Part shown: one piece after another, positions 9,833-18,135 of the stretch
How the letters are laid out: the number at the start of each line of letters is the position of its first letter
Position numbering within the stretch: the first letter of the stretch is position 1
Assembly: GCA_902363575.1 (NCBI GenBank)
Contig: CABJAJ010000007.1
Coordinates: 77,576-141,575, forward strand
Direction of reading: 5' to 3'
Length of the DNA stretch: 64,000 nt
Source of the DNA: Rikenellaceae bacterium
Lineage (GTDB): Bacteria > Bacteroidota > Bacteroidia > Bacteroidales > Rikenellaceae
The notes under the pieces: generated by a model
What the model saw: the letters and a program-made list of their open reading frames with translations, nothing else
What the model was told of the DNA's origin: nothing
Databases searched by the model: none
Made by a program: the position numbers and the translations under genes

Positions 9833-9864
9833 TTTGGGATAAACAAAAAAACGCGTTATATTTG
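9833..9864 (+). promoter_or_regulatory. Promoter of the tRNA-Pro operon
   Basis: TTTG at 9833-9836 and TATATTTG at 9857-9864 are separated by 20 nt, which matches the Bacteroidota sigma-ABfr consensus. Transcription would start near 9871, about 80 nt before the first tRNA. Confidence 0.75.
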
Positions 9865-9948
9865 CACTCCGAAATCGTAAGATTTCCTCAATCGCGGTTC
9901 AGGATATTAGCCGACCGGAACACAAGGCATGAGCCGGATTGAGAACGA

Positions 9949-10023
9949 CGGGGTGTAGCGCAGTCCGGTTAGCGCACCTGCTTTGGGAGCAGGGGGTCAC
10001 AGGTTCGAATCCTGTTACCCCGA
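9949..10023 (+). tRNA. tRNA-Pro (TGG)
   Basis: The 75-nt sequence folds into a cloverleaf: acceptor CGGGGTG with TACCCCG, anticodon stem CCTGC/GCAGG with loop TTTGGGA (anticodon TGG), and a T arm with TTCGAAT. CCA is not encoded. Confidence 0.95.
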
Positions 10024-10046
10024 CTTCGCCGGAAAAACAGACAGTT

Positions 10047-10121
10047 CGGGGTGTAGCGCAGTCCGGTTAGCGCGCCAGCTTCGGGAGTTGGAGGTCGCTG
10101 GTTCGAATCCAGTCTCCCCGA
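10047..10121 (+). tRNA. tRNA-Pro (CGG)
   Basis: This second cloverleaf follows 23 nt after the first. The anticodon loop is TTCGGGA, giving anticodon CGG. The acceptor stem pairs CGGGGTG with CTCCCCG, leaving a T-T mismatch at the sixth pair. CCA is not encoded. Confidence 0.93.
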
Positions 10122-10128
10122 CAAAATC

Positions 10129-10159
10129 AGACCCATGCCATCGGCATGGGTCTTTTTTT
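10129..10159 (+). terminator. Terminator of the tRNA operon
   Basis: A perfect 11-bp stem (AGACCCATGCC and its complement) with loop ATC is followed by seven T residues. Confidence 0.92.
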
Positions 10160-10258
10160 GTGTATTCTGCTGGATGGGCGTGTCGGAGCGGTTCTTTCCC
10201 GTCCGGGCTTCGCAGCGGGCTGTGCGGGAAACGATAAGGCGTCGATGGGATCGACCGG

Positions 10259-12817
10259 TTAAAATCGGGCTGCCGTTTCTGTGGAGGTGTCGCTGCCGGA
10301 AGAACCGTCCGTGTCCGGGGTAGAAACCCCGGTCGGCGGAGTTTCGCTTTGTGACGGGCTGTTCGCTGTTTCTGTATCTGTGCCGCTTTCGGAGGAGCTG
10401 TCCGTATCCGGAGCGAAGCCCCCGAACGAAGCGTTGGGTGCCTCCGAAGCTTCCGAAGCAGCCGATCCGTCCGGGGCAGGGGTTTCAGGGGTTTGCTCCG
10501 AATCTTCCGGGCTGCTCACTTCGTATGTTTCGCCGTCCATTTCAATAGCGATCGTATAGCGGTTTTTGCCCGCATAGGCGTGCAGCTCCTCATCGGAGAG
10601 GGTGTCGATACGGAAAGCGCTCTCCGCAAGGTGGTGCGTGGCGGCCATGTACTCGCGCAGCGACTTGTCCCGCATCAGCATCAGTTGCCGGAGCTGGGCA
10701 GTGGCTTTGTCGGCATAGAGGGCCATCGCCTTGTCCCCTATGCGCGAACCTGCGGCAGCGAGACCCCTTGTTTGAAGCAGCGAGTCGGCGAAGAGGTGCA
10801 TGGCTTCTGACCTGAAATTCATAGCCTGGATTTTCTCGAAGTCGATCAGGCTCAGGGGTTGGAGGCTGTCGCCCTGCGCACGGTGGAAATCCGTCTTGAG
10901 GTCGATTTCTGCCAGCGATGCGAGCGCCTGTCGATAGGCGATGCGCTGCGTGAGGGACACTTTCATCTCGGGTTTCTCGCGGAGCAGCCCAGCGATCCTG
11001 TCGAACCGTGCGTATTGCTCCGACGAGAAGTTCCAGTCGAGCGGTCGGAGGTCGATGTGCGTGAGGTTGTCCCCGTGCCCCGTGAGGAACGAGAAGGGAG
11101 CCGTGACCACTTTGAGCAGCACGTTGCCGAGCGCCTTCATCACGATTTTACGGTAGGAGAACTCGGGTGCGTCGAGGTTGCCTTTGACCGGCAGGTCGAT
11201 TTTGACGTGCCCCTTCTTGTCCTTGAGCACATACAGGCCGAGCTTGAGGGGTATGCGGAACTCCGGCTCGTGGTCGCGGCGACGCTTTTCGACCGTGCAG
11301 TCGAACATATCCAGATGATTCGTGCCGCTCAGGTAACGGTTTGACACGATGTTCTGGCTGCGGAACGAAAGGTTGCCCTTCGAGAGCGGGTAGGCGGTGA
11401 ACTGCTCGCAATAGGGGGAGAAATCCCGCAGGTCGATGTTGGAAAGCGACACGAGGATGTTCTGGTCGTTCAGGTCGCTGAGCGAGCCCTGCCAGCGGAT
11501 TCGTGCCGAGCCGGTACGCTGCATGCGGGCATCGACGGTCAGGCTGTTGCGCCGGTCGGGGTCGAAATCGCGGCAACGCAGCCGGATGTCGGCAATCCGG
11601 TAGTCGAAAGGTTTGACGAGCGAACGGTCGCTGATCTCCACCGCGCCGTTGCGCACCTCGAGTTCGGCGACGGTCAGCCGCAGCGGTGTCGCGGATGGTT
11701 CAGCCGCGCCGTCGGGCTGTGCCGGAGTATCCGCCGTGACTTCTTTTTCTTGCTCCGTCGATACGGAACGGGACGTATCGTCCGCCGACTGCGTTTGCGG
11801 CGACGCGGCGAACAGGGCTGCCAGGTTGTTGCTGCCGTCGGCCCGGATCGCATAGCGGGCTGCGATGCCGGAGACGTAGATTCGGTCGAAGGCATACCGC
11901 GATTCCCGCAAATCGCCCTGCCGCAGAGCGATACGGAGGGTGTCGATGCCCAAAACCGGGCTCCGGCTCTCGTCCCCCAGGCGGAAGCCGCAGAGATCGG
12001 CCGTGCCCGAAACGGACAGGTCGGTCAGGTGTTCCGTATTGCCCTCGAGGTTCAGGTCGGCGGAGAGGAGACCGCTGACCTCACCCGCGCGCATCGACTG
12101 CCGGAGGTAGGGCAGTAACCCGTCGAGTGCGAGTTCCCGCAGCCGCAGCCGCAGGTCGAAATCGGCGTGTTCCATGTCGTAGGCCAGCTCGGTTTCGAGC
12201 GCTCCGCCGCCCGCGAATTGCAGCAGCAGCCCCACGTCGGTGCGAGGACCGGCGAAATAGACGCCCGGAATGGTCAGCCCGAGGTCGTTGAATTCCCACA
12301 CGGCGTCCAGCGCGAGGTCTTTGTAGAACAGGTGTCCCCCGTCGATGGAGATGTCGTACAGCCCGATTTCCCACGGAGTGCCCGGCCCGTCGTCCGCAAC
12401 CGCTTCGGTGGCGGTCGAAAGGCTGTCGGGAGCCGAGGCGAAATGGGCGAGGATGTCATCGAAACTGAACCGGTTTCCGCGCTGGTAGAGCGCGACGTCG
12501 GGGCCCGCAAGGGCGATGCGCCGGACGATGACCCGCCTGTTGAGCAGGGCCCGCAGTATCACGCCGGTTTCCAGTCGGTCGAATGCGACGAACACCGTGC
12601 TGTCGTCCGGCTCCAGCATCCGGAAGCCTTCGATCAGCAGGTTGCCCGTGAAGAGGTTGAAGCGCAGTTTGTCCATCCGCAGGGTGCGGCCGACGAGCTC
12701 TTTGCCGTTGCGTTCGAGGTAGCGCTTGGCGAGCGGCGATACGAGCACGGCTGCGAGCAGCACGAGTGCGATCAGGATGCCTGCGGTGAGAAGCAGGATT
12801 TTGTACTTTTTCTTCAT
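10259..12817 (-). CDS. AsmA-like DUF748 envelope protein
   Basis: The 852-residue protein has one N-terminal membrane helix (about residues 6-28) and a long beta-rich periplasmic body with repeated AsmA/DUF748-type segments. These proteins are thought to form bridge-like tubes or scaffolds between the membranes for lipid movement. Residues about 345-380 form an acidic Ser/Thr/Glu linker, and the last 80 residues are a low-complexity Ser/Thr/Asp/Glu/Pro tail with two imperfect copies of a PDTD...TETA unit. The gene starts 26 nt after the HAD gene, on the same strand, so it may be the last gene of that operon. Confidence 0.82.
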   Translation of the reverse strand: MKKKYKILLLTAGILIALVLLAAVLVSPLAKRYLERNGKELVGRTLRMDKLRFNLFTGNLLIEGFRMLEPDDSTVFVAFDRLETGVILRALLNRRVIVRRIALAGPDVALYQRGNRFSFDDILAHFASAPDSLSTATEAVADDGPGTPWEIGLYDISIDGGHLFYKDLALDAVWEFNDLGLTIPGVYFAGPRTDVGLLLQFAGGGALETELAYDMEHADFDLRLRLRELALDGLLPYLRQSMRAGEVSGLLSADLNLEGNTEHLTDLSVSGTADLCGFRLGDESRSPVLGIDTLRIALRQGDLRESRYAFDRIYVSGIAARYAIRADGSNNLAALFAASPQTQSADDTSRSVSTEQEKEVTADTPAQPDGAAEPSATPLRLTVAELEVRNGAVEISDRSLVKPFDYRIADIRLRCRDFDPDRRNSLTVDARMQRTGSARIRWQGSLSDLNDQNILVSLSNIDLRDFSPYCEQFTAYPLSKGNLSFRSQNIVSNRYLSGTNHLDMFDCTVEKRRRDHEPEFRIPLKLGLYVLKDKKGHVKIDLPVKGNLDAPEFSYRKIVMKALGNVLLKVVTAPFSFLTGHGDNLTHIDLRPLDWNFSSEQYARFDRIAGLLREKPEMKVSLTQRIAYRQALASLAEIDLKTDFHRAQGDSLQPLSLIDFEKIQAMNFRSEAMHLFADSLLQTRGLAAAGSRIGDKAMALYADKATAQLRQLMLMRDKSLREYMAATHHLAESAFRIDTLSDEELHAYAGKNRYTIAIEMDGETYEVSSPEDSEQTPETPAPDGSAASEASEAPNASFGGFAPDTDSSSESGTDTETANSPSQSETPPTGVSTPDTDGSSGSDTSTETAARF

Positions 12818-12843
12818 GGTTGGGTTCGGGTTGTCGGGGGTGG

Positions 12844-13476
12844 TTATCTGAGGGCGATTTCGCGGAGCAGAGGGGAGAAGTCCTCGCCCGGGCGGGGCAT
12901 GTAAACGTGGAATCCGAGCTGATGCGCCGTCGCCACGTTGCGCTCGCCGTCGTCGAGGAAAAGGGTCTCTTCCGGCTTCATGCCGCTGTCGGCGATCATG
13001 GCGCGGAAGATTTCGGGCGAGGGCTTGAGCAGGTGCATGCGGAACGAGAGGTATATCGCGTCGAAGTAGTCGGCCATACGCTTGCCGTCGGCGGCGAACA
13101 GCGTGTTTTCGATATGGGGAAAGACCATGGCGTTGTTGTTCGAGAGGACGTAAGTGCGCAGTCCGGCCTCGCGCAGCGCATCGATGGCCCGCAGCTTATA
13201 AGGGGCGATTTCGCCCAGAAAGGCTTTGTAAGCCTGTCGGATTTCGTCGCATGGAATCTCCCGGCCGGCCATTTCGCCGATGCGTCGGCATGCCTGTTCG
13301 ACGGTGATCGCACCGCCCTCGAGCTCGCTGAAAACCCCTTTCGGATAGTAGGGGTTGAGCAGATCCTCGATCTGCGGAAATCCGAGCCGACGGAACGCCT
13401 CCACGCAGCGGTCCCGGTGCAGGTCGATCAGCACGCCGCCCAGGTCGAAAACGATATTTTTGAGTTCTGGAAACAT
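12844..13476 (-). CDS. HAD-family phosphatase, YihX-like
   Basis: The 210-residue protein shows the four HAD motifs: DLGGVLIDL starting at Asp11, VLSNNN, the Lys of LKPSPEIF, and LFLDDGERN. The DLGG form of motif I resembles YihX-type sugar-phosphate phosphatases. The start at 13476 (MFPELKN) fits the family; the longer frame overlaps the SDR gene. It lies 5 nt after the SDR gene in the same operon. Its substrate is unknown. Confidence 0.85.
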   Translation of the reverse strand: MFPELKNIVFDLGGVLIDLHRDRCVEAFRRLGFPQIEDLLNPYYPKGVFSELEGGAITVEQACRRIGEMAGREIPCDEIRQAYKAFLGEIAPYKLRAIDALREAGLRTYVLSNNNAMVFPHIENTLFAADGKRMADYFDAIYLSFRMHLLKPSPEIFRAMIADSGMKPEETLFLDDGERNVATAHQLGFHVYMPRPGEDFSPLLREIALR

Positions 13477-13481
13477 AGGTT

Positions 13482-14294
13482 TTAACGTTGCAATTTCATG
13501 GTTCGTTTGCGTGCCAGCCGCAGCAGGGGCGCCGGGATCGTGAGACACAGCGGGATGAACAGCCGGTTCCACCAGCCGGGCACGCAGCACCTCCGTCCCC
13601 GCCACATGGCCCGCAGCGCACGCCGTGCGCAACTGTCCGGGGTGAGCAGCACGCCCAGCCGCACGCCGAGGCGTTGCAGCTTCGCAGGGAGCCCGTAAAG
13701 GTCGGTCGCAACCCCCGCCGGGCAGACCGCCGTCACGCGGATGCCCGCTTCGCGCACCTCGCGGGCGAACGCCACTGAGAAGCTGCGCACGAAAGCCTTG
13801 CTCGCGCTGTAAAGGGCCAGTCCGGGAAAAGGCATCCACAGCGAATAAGATGCCATGTTGAGGATATATCCGCCCCGGCCGCGGGCGGCCATTCGCTCGC
13901 CCAGCAGCCGGCAGGTCAGCGCGACGGTCATGTCGTGCAGATAAAGCATCCGGCGGATGCGCTCGGGCGGTGTCGAGAGAATGTCCCGGAACGAAAAAGT
14001 CCCTGCATTGTTAATCAGCACGTCGATTTCGATGCGTTCTTCGTCGGCCCAACGGCAGAGCCGTTCGGCGGCGCCGTCGGTGGCCAGGTCGAGCGCAAGG
14101 GTACGCACGTCTGTACCGTAACGGCACCTCAGTTCGGCCGCCGTTTCCGCAAGCCGCTCGGCATCGGATCCCGCCAGCGCGAGGTCGTAGCCCAATGCGG
14201 CGAGCCGGCGCGCCATGCACCGGCCGATGCCGCTGCCGCCGCCCGTCACCAGGGCCGTGCGCGACCCCTTTTCGATGGATTTGCCGTTTCGCAT
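13482..14294 (-). CDS. Short-chain dehydrogenase/reductase, candidate hydroxysteroid dehydrogenase
   Basis: The 270-residue enzyme has the classical SDR cofactor motif TGGGSGIG at residues 17-24, NNAG at 95-98, and the catalytic Ser149, Tyr162 and Lys166 (YSASK). The C-terminal 50 residues are hydrophobic and Arg-rich, which suggests membrane association. The gene starts 2 nt after the flavin reductase stop and sits with a 5-alpha-reductase-like gene. Published gut Bacteroidota bile-acid clusters pair 5AR, 5BR and a 3-beta-HSDH; by analogy this could be the 3-HSDH. The substrate is inferred from context only. Confidence 0.82.
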   Translation of the reverse strand: MRNGKSIEKGSRTALVTGGGSGIGRCMARRLAALGYDLALAGSDAERLAETAAELRCRYGTDVRTLALDLATDGAAERLCRWADEERIEIDVLINNAGTFSFRDILSTPPERIRRMLYLHDMTVALTCRLLGERMAARGRGGYILNMASYSLWMPFPGLALYSASKAFVRSFSVAFAREVREAGIRVTAVCPAGVATDLYGLPAKLQRLGVRLGVLLTPDSCARRALRAMWRGRRCCVPGWWNRLFIPLCLTIPAPLLRLARKRTMKLQR

Positions 14295-14296
14295 GG

Positions 14297-15535
14297 TCAG
14301 GGCAGTCGGGCGAGCTCCTCGCGGATTTTGCGCGGCAGGTCGTCGCAGTGCTTGCAGCATCGCATGTCGAGCGAGTACATGCGGGCGATGCAGTAATTGC
14401 GGTGGTCGCAGGCGCTTCGCGTCGAGCGGTCGCCCGCTTGCAAGCGGGCGACGAACGCCGGATCGTTCACCAGGGCACGGCCCATCTGTACCAGCTCGAA
14501 GCCGCTGCCCAGGGCCCGTTCGATCCCTTCGCGGCTCACCAGCCCGCCCACGTAAACCAGCGTGCCTTTCAGTTCCGCGCGGAATCGTTTTGCGTCCTCG
14601 AGGAAGTAACACTCCTCGAAGGGGAACTGACGGATCATCAGGGGACCGCACCAGCGGATAAAATAGCGGAGCCATAGGGGAGCGTAATGGCTCATGGTGT
14701 AAATCGGGATCAGTCCCCGCATCACGGCCATCGGAGCCTTACTCACGAAACCGCCCGAGAGGACGATGCCGTCCACGCCGTAACGTTCGATTTCGCGGGC
14801 GATTTCGAGGCTTTCGGGAATTTCGATGCCGCCCCTAAAGCCGTCGTACATGTTGTGTTTCACCAGCACGGCCGTTCCCGTCTGCCGGGCTGCGTCCATC
14901 ACTTCGTCCAGACACATTCGCATGAAGCGCATCCGGTTTTCGAGCGTGCCGCCGTATGCGTCGTGCCGGCGGTTGGTGTAGGGCGAGAGGAACTGCGAGA
15001 TAAGGTAGCCGTGTCCGGCGTGCACCTCCACACAGTCGAAGCCCGCGCGGTGCGCCGTGCGGACGGCCTGCCCGAAATCGCGGGCTACCTGCCGGATTTC
15101 ATCGTGGCGCATACCCCGTACGGGGGTGTAGGCATAGAGGTTGAAGCCCGACGAAGCGCCGATGGGAATTTGTCCGGCGGTGGTCGGGTGGGTCATGTTG
15201 CCGCAATGCCCGATCTGAATCGAGGCGGCCGCGCCCTCCTTGTGAACGGCGTCGGTGATCGCTGCGAGCTGCGGGACGATCGCCTCGCGGAGCCAAAGTT
15301 GCTTTCTGAAGGAGAGTCCGCTGCGGCAGACGGCGGCGTAAGCCAGCGTGGTCATGCCGATGCCTCCGCGTGCGACGCTGACGTGGTATTGTTTGAGCTG
15401 CTCGGTAGGGCCGAAGTCCCGGCCCATCGATTCAAAGGCCGCCGAGCGGATCGTGCGGTTGCGCAGGGTTACGCCGCCCAGTCGGAACGGGGTGAAAAGC
15501 TGCGACTTCTCGTCCTGAAGGTGTAGCGGTTCCAT
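14297..15535 (-). CDS. Old-yellow-enzyme family NADH:flavin oxidoreductase, candidate steroid/bile-acid 5-beta-reductase
   Basis: The 412-residue protein is a single FMN-binding TIM barrel. Family motifs include IQIGHCGN, VEVHAGHGYLISQF and the DAYGGTLENR segment. The C terminus has a cysteine cluster (CDHRNYC, then CCKHC) similar in place to the iron-sulfur site of BaiCD-type ene-reductases, but it lacks their large flavodoxin-like C-terminal half. It could reduce a C=C bond conjugated to a 3-keto group. The gene lies 4 nt after a 5-alpha-reductase-like gene and 2 nt before an SDR, so the three are probably co-translated. The substrate is not shown by sequence. Confidence 0.83.
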   Translation of the reverse strand: MEPLHLQDEKSQLFTPFRLGGVTLRNRTIRSAAFESMGRDFGPTEQLKQYHVSVARGGIGMTTLAYAAVCRSGLSFRKQLWLREAIVPQLAAITDAVHKEGAAASIQIGHCGNMTHPTTAGQIPIGASSGFNLYAYTPVRGMRHDEIRQVARDFGQAVRTAHRAGFDCVEVHAGHGYLISQFLSPYTNRRHDAYGGTLENRMRFMRMCLDEVMDAARQTGTAVLVKHNMYDGFRGGIEIPESLEIAREIERYGVDGIVLSGGFVSKAPMAVMRGLIPIYTMSHYAPLWLRYFIRWCGPLMIRQFPFEECYFLEDAKRFRAELKGTLVYVGGLVSREGIERALGSGFELVQMGRALVNDPAFVARLQAGDRSTRSACDHRNYCIARMYSLDMRCCKHCDDLPRKIREELARLP

Positions 15536-15539
15536 CGGG

Positions 15540-16304
15540 TCAATAAATGAAGGGGATGATGCGTTTGCGGCGGAGCGAGGTGAACTCCGTGCCGAATTCG
15601 CGTTGGTAGCGGCGGTAGAGCGATGCCGAGCGGGGCGCCAGGTTGGCGAACGTCCACCAGGCGAAAACGGCTCCGGCCCACGACCAGGAGGCGATGGCGA
15701 AGCCGATCCACTCGGTCAGCTCGCCGAAGTAGTTGGCCGAGCTGACATAGCGGAACATGCCGCCGCGCGGGATGTAGTGGCGCGTGTCGCCGGGCTTGCG
15801 CAGGCGGCGGATGATCGCGTCGGAGTGAATATTGACAACCATGCCCGCAAGGAAGAGCAGACCGCCCATCCAGATGTAGGGCTTTGCGAGCCAGTCGTCG
15901 TAATAGTTCGCGGGCGAGACGAAGAAGATCCATCCGCCCTGCATCAGCGCATTGAGCGTGTTGAACGTCATGCCCATCGCCACGATGCCGGCGGGCATTG
16001 CGGAGCGGCCCCGGATGAGCAGCGGAAAGATGAAGGCCCGTTGCAGGTAGTGGCTCTGGAACAGGAGAAAAAGCACGAGCGGTCCGGTCTGCCAGGTGCG
16101 CTCGGAGAGAAGCCACAGTACCGTCATCAGGATGAAAACGGGCGCCTCCATCACCACCCAGCCCACGCGGTTGGGAACGGGGAAGCCGTAACGCCGGTCG
16201 AACAGGTAGCCGTATCCGGCTTCAAAGAAGTGGAGGGCCGCGAAGACCGCGCCGCCCAGCACAGCCATGCCGATCAGGAAGAAGTCGAAGAGGTTGGAGT
16301 TCAT
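15540..16304 (-). CDS. Membrane 3-oxo-5-alpha-steroid 4-dehydrogenase family protein
   Basis: The 254-residue protein has about six membrane helices and the strongly conserved C-terminal half of steroid 5-alpha-reductases: RGGMFRYVSSANYFGE, then EWIGFA, and a basic C terminus ending RRKRIIPFIY. This family reduces the 4,5 double bond of 3-oxo steroids with NADPH. In gut Bacteroidota, homologues convert 3-oxo-4-ene bile acids to allo forms (established knowledge, recalled). The start at 16304 is the first Met of the hydrophobic N terminus; the open frame further upstream overlaps gadB antisense. It is the first gene of the minus-strand operon. Confidence 0.85.
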   Translation of the reverse strand: MNSNLFDFFLIGMAVLGGAVFAALHFFEAGYGYLFDRRYGFPVPNRVGWVVMEAPVFILMTVLWLLSERTWQTGPLVLFLLFQSHYLQRAFIFPLLIRGRSAMPAGIVAMGMTFNTLNALMQGGWIFFVSPANYYDDWLAKPYIWMGGLLFLAGMVVNIHSDAIIRRLRKPGDTRHYIPRGGMFRYVSSANYFGELTEWIGFAIASWSWAGAVFAWWTFANLAPRSASLYRRYQREFGTEFTSLRRKRIIPFIY

Positions 16305-16430
16305 GCCTTTTTCTGCGATTGTCACACAAAGATAGGGATTATTTGGCGCCCGGCAACGGCTCTGCGTCAAATTCTGCGCTGCGGCATAGTTTGTGGAAGA
16401 TTCCCCGGGTAAACTTAAACACCGTACACA

Positions 16431-17855
16431 ATGAATCAGCAAAAGCAACATGACGATGCCCTGACCGATATTTTCGGTTCGGAGCAGATGCTCGATCCGG
16501 CCCCCGCGCAGTTTATCCCCAAAGGGAAAACCCGTCCGGAAATCGCGTACCAGCTCGTCAAGGACGAGACCTATCCGCAGACGCAGCCCCGCCTGAATCT
16601 GGCGACTTTCGTGACGACCTATATGGACGAATACGCCACGCGGCTGATGAACGAGGCGATCGACGTCAATTACATCGACGAAACGGAATATCCGCGCGTG
16701 GCCGTGATGTGCGGTCGCTGCATCAACATCATCGCCAACATGTGGAACACGCCCGAGCAGAACGAGTGGAAGGCCGGTGCGCTGGGCATCGGCTCGTCGG
16801 AGGCCTGCATGCTGGGCGGCGTGGCCGCATGGCTGCGTTGGCGCAAACGCCGTCAGGCCGAAGGCAAGCCTTTCGACAAACCCAACCTGGTGATGAGCAC
16901 CACGTTCCAGGTGGTCTGGGAGAAATTCTGCCAGCTCTGGCAGATCGAGATGCGCACGGTGCCCGTGACGCTCGAACACACGACCCTCGATCCCGAGGAG
17001 GCGCTGGCCGCCTGCGACGAGAACACCATCTGCATCGTGCCGATCGCCGGGGTGACGTGGACGGGACTCAACGACGACATCGAGGCGCTCGACAAGGCGC
17101 TCGACGCTTATAACCAGAAAACGGGTTACGAAATTCCGATCCATGTGGACGCCGCTTCAGGCGGTTTCATCCTGCCGTTCCTCAACCCCGACGAGAAGTG
17201 GGACTTCCGCCTCAAGTGGGTGCTTTCGATCTCCACGTCGGGTCACAAATACGGACTGGTGTATCCCGGTCTGGGATGGGTCGTGTGGAAGGACAAGAAA
17301 TACCTCCCCGACGAAATGGCTTTCAGCGTCAATTACCTCGGCGCCAACATCACGCAGGTCGGCCTGAATTTCTCGCGTCCGGCCGCGCAGATTCTCGGTC
17401 AGTACTACAACTTCATTCGCCTCGGGTATGAAGGGTACCGCGAGGTGCAGCAAAACTCGATGGACGTGGCGACCTACTGCCACGACGAGATCGGCAAGAT
17501 GAACTGTTTCAGAAACTATGCGGACAAGCTCGTCAATCCGCTCTTCATCTGGTACATGGACGAGGAGTACGACAAGCAGTCGAAATGGACGCTCTATGAC
17601 CTGCAGGCCACTCTGCAGCAAAGCGGCTGGATGGTGCCGGCCTACACGCTGCCGAAGAACCTGGAGGATGTGATCGTCATGCGTATCGTGGTGCGGCAGG
17701 GGATGTCGCGCGACATGGCCGATATGCTGCTGGGCGATATCCGCAACGCGGTGGCCGAATTCGAGAAGCTCGAATACCCGACCCCCTCGCGTCTGAAGTA
17801 CGAGAAGAGCGAGCGGCAGAAGGGGCGTGTTTATACCCACACGCACCAGTGCTGA
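16431..17855 (+). CDS. gadB: Glutamate decarboxylase
   Basis: The 474-residue PLP enzyme converts glutamate to GABA and CO2, consuming a proton and supporting acid tolerance. The PLP lysine is Lys273 in STSGHKYG, and HVDAASGGF carries the Asp that contacts the pyridine nitrogen. Length and C-terminal KGRVYTHTH are typical; the last residues match the pH-responsive tail of GadB proteins. No GABA antiporter gene is adjacent in this window, which differs from many gad loci. It is divergent from the steroid-reductase-like operon. Confidence 0.95.
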   Translation: MNQQKQHDDALTDIFGSEQMLDPAPAQFIPKGKTRPEIAYQLVKDETYPQTQPRLNLATFVTTYMDEYATRLMNEAIDVNYIDETEYPRVAVMCGRCINIIANMWNTPEQNEWKAGALGIGSSEACMLGGVAAWLRWRKRRQAEGKPFDKPNLVMSTTFQVVWEKFCQLWQIEMRTVPVTLEHTTLDPEEALAACDENTICIVPIAGVTWTGLNDDIEALDKALDAYNQKTGYEIPIHVDAASGGFILPFLNPDEKWDFRLKWVLSISTSGHKYGLVYPGLGWVVWKDKKYLPDEMAFSVNYLGANITQVGLNFSRPAAQILGQYYNFIRLGYEGYREVQQNSMDVATYCHDEIGKMNCFRNYADKLVNPLFIWYMDEEYDKQSKWTLYDLQATLQQSGWMVPAYTLPKNLEDVIVMRIVVRQGMSRDMADMLLGDIRNAVAEFEKLEYPTPSRLKYEKSERQKGRVYTHTHQC

Positions 17856-17932
17856 TGAAATCCGCCTGACGGCGCGCGAAAGACCTTTCCGCAGGAATGT
17901 GTCTTTCCGTGTTCCGTCCGGGCCGAGAGACG

Positions 17933-17970
17933 GTGCGGCGGCTTCTTCGGAGGCGCCGCACTGCTTTTTA
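17933..17970 (+). terminator. Terminator of gadB
   Basis: An 8-bp GC stem (GTGCGGCG with CGCCGCAC) and a 13-nt loop are followed by TGCTTTTTA, about 75 nt after the gadB stop. Confidence 0.7.
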
Positions 17971-18135
17971 TCCGCCGTTCGCTATTTCCCCCTTGGCGGG
18001 CAGCGGTGCTTCTGCCGCCCGATTTCATAAGGCGGAAATTTGGGCTTTTGCGGAATTTTTGGTAAGTTTGTTCAACGGCCCGTTCCCCTCCCCAGCGGTC
18101 TGCGGTGCGGGAAGGCCGGACAAAACGATGTTCAG

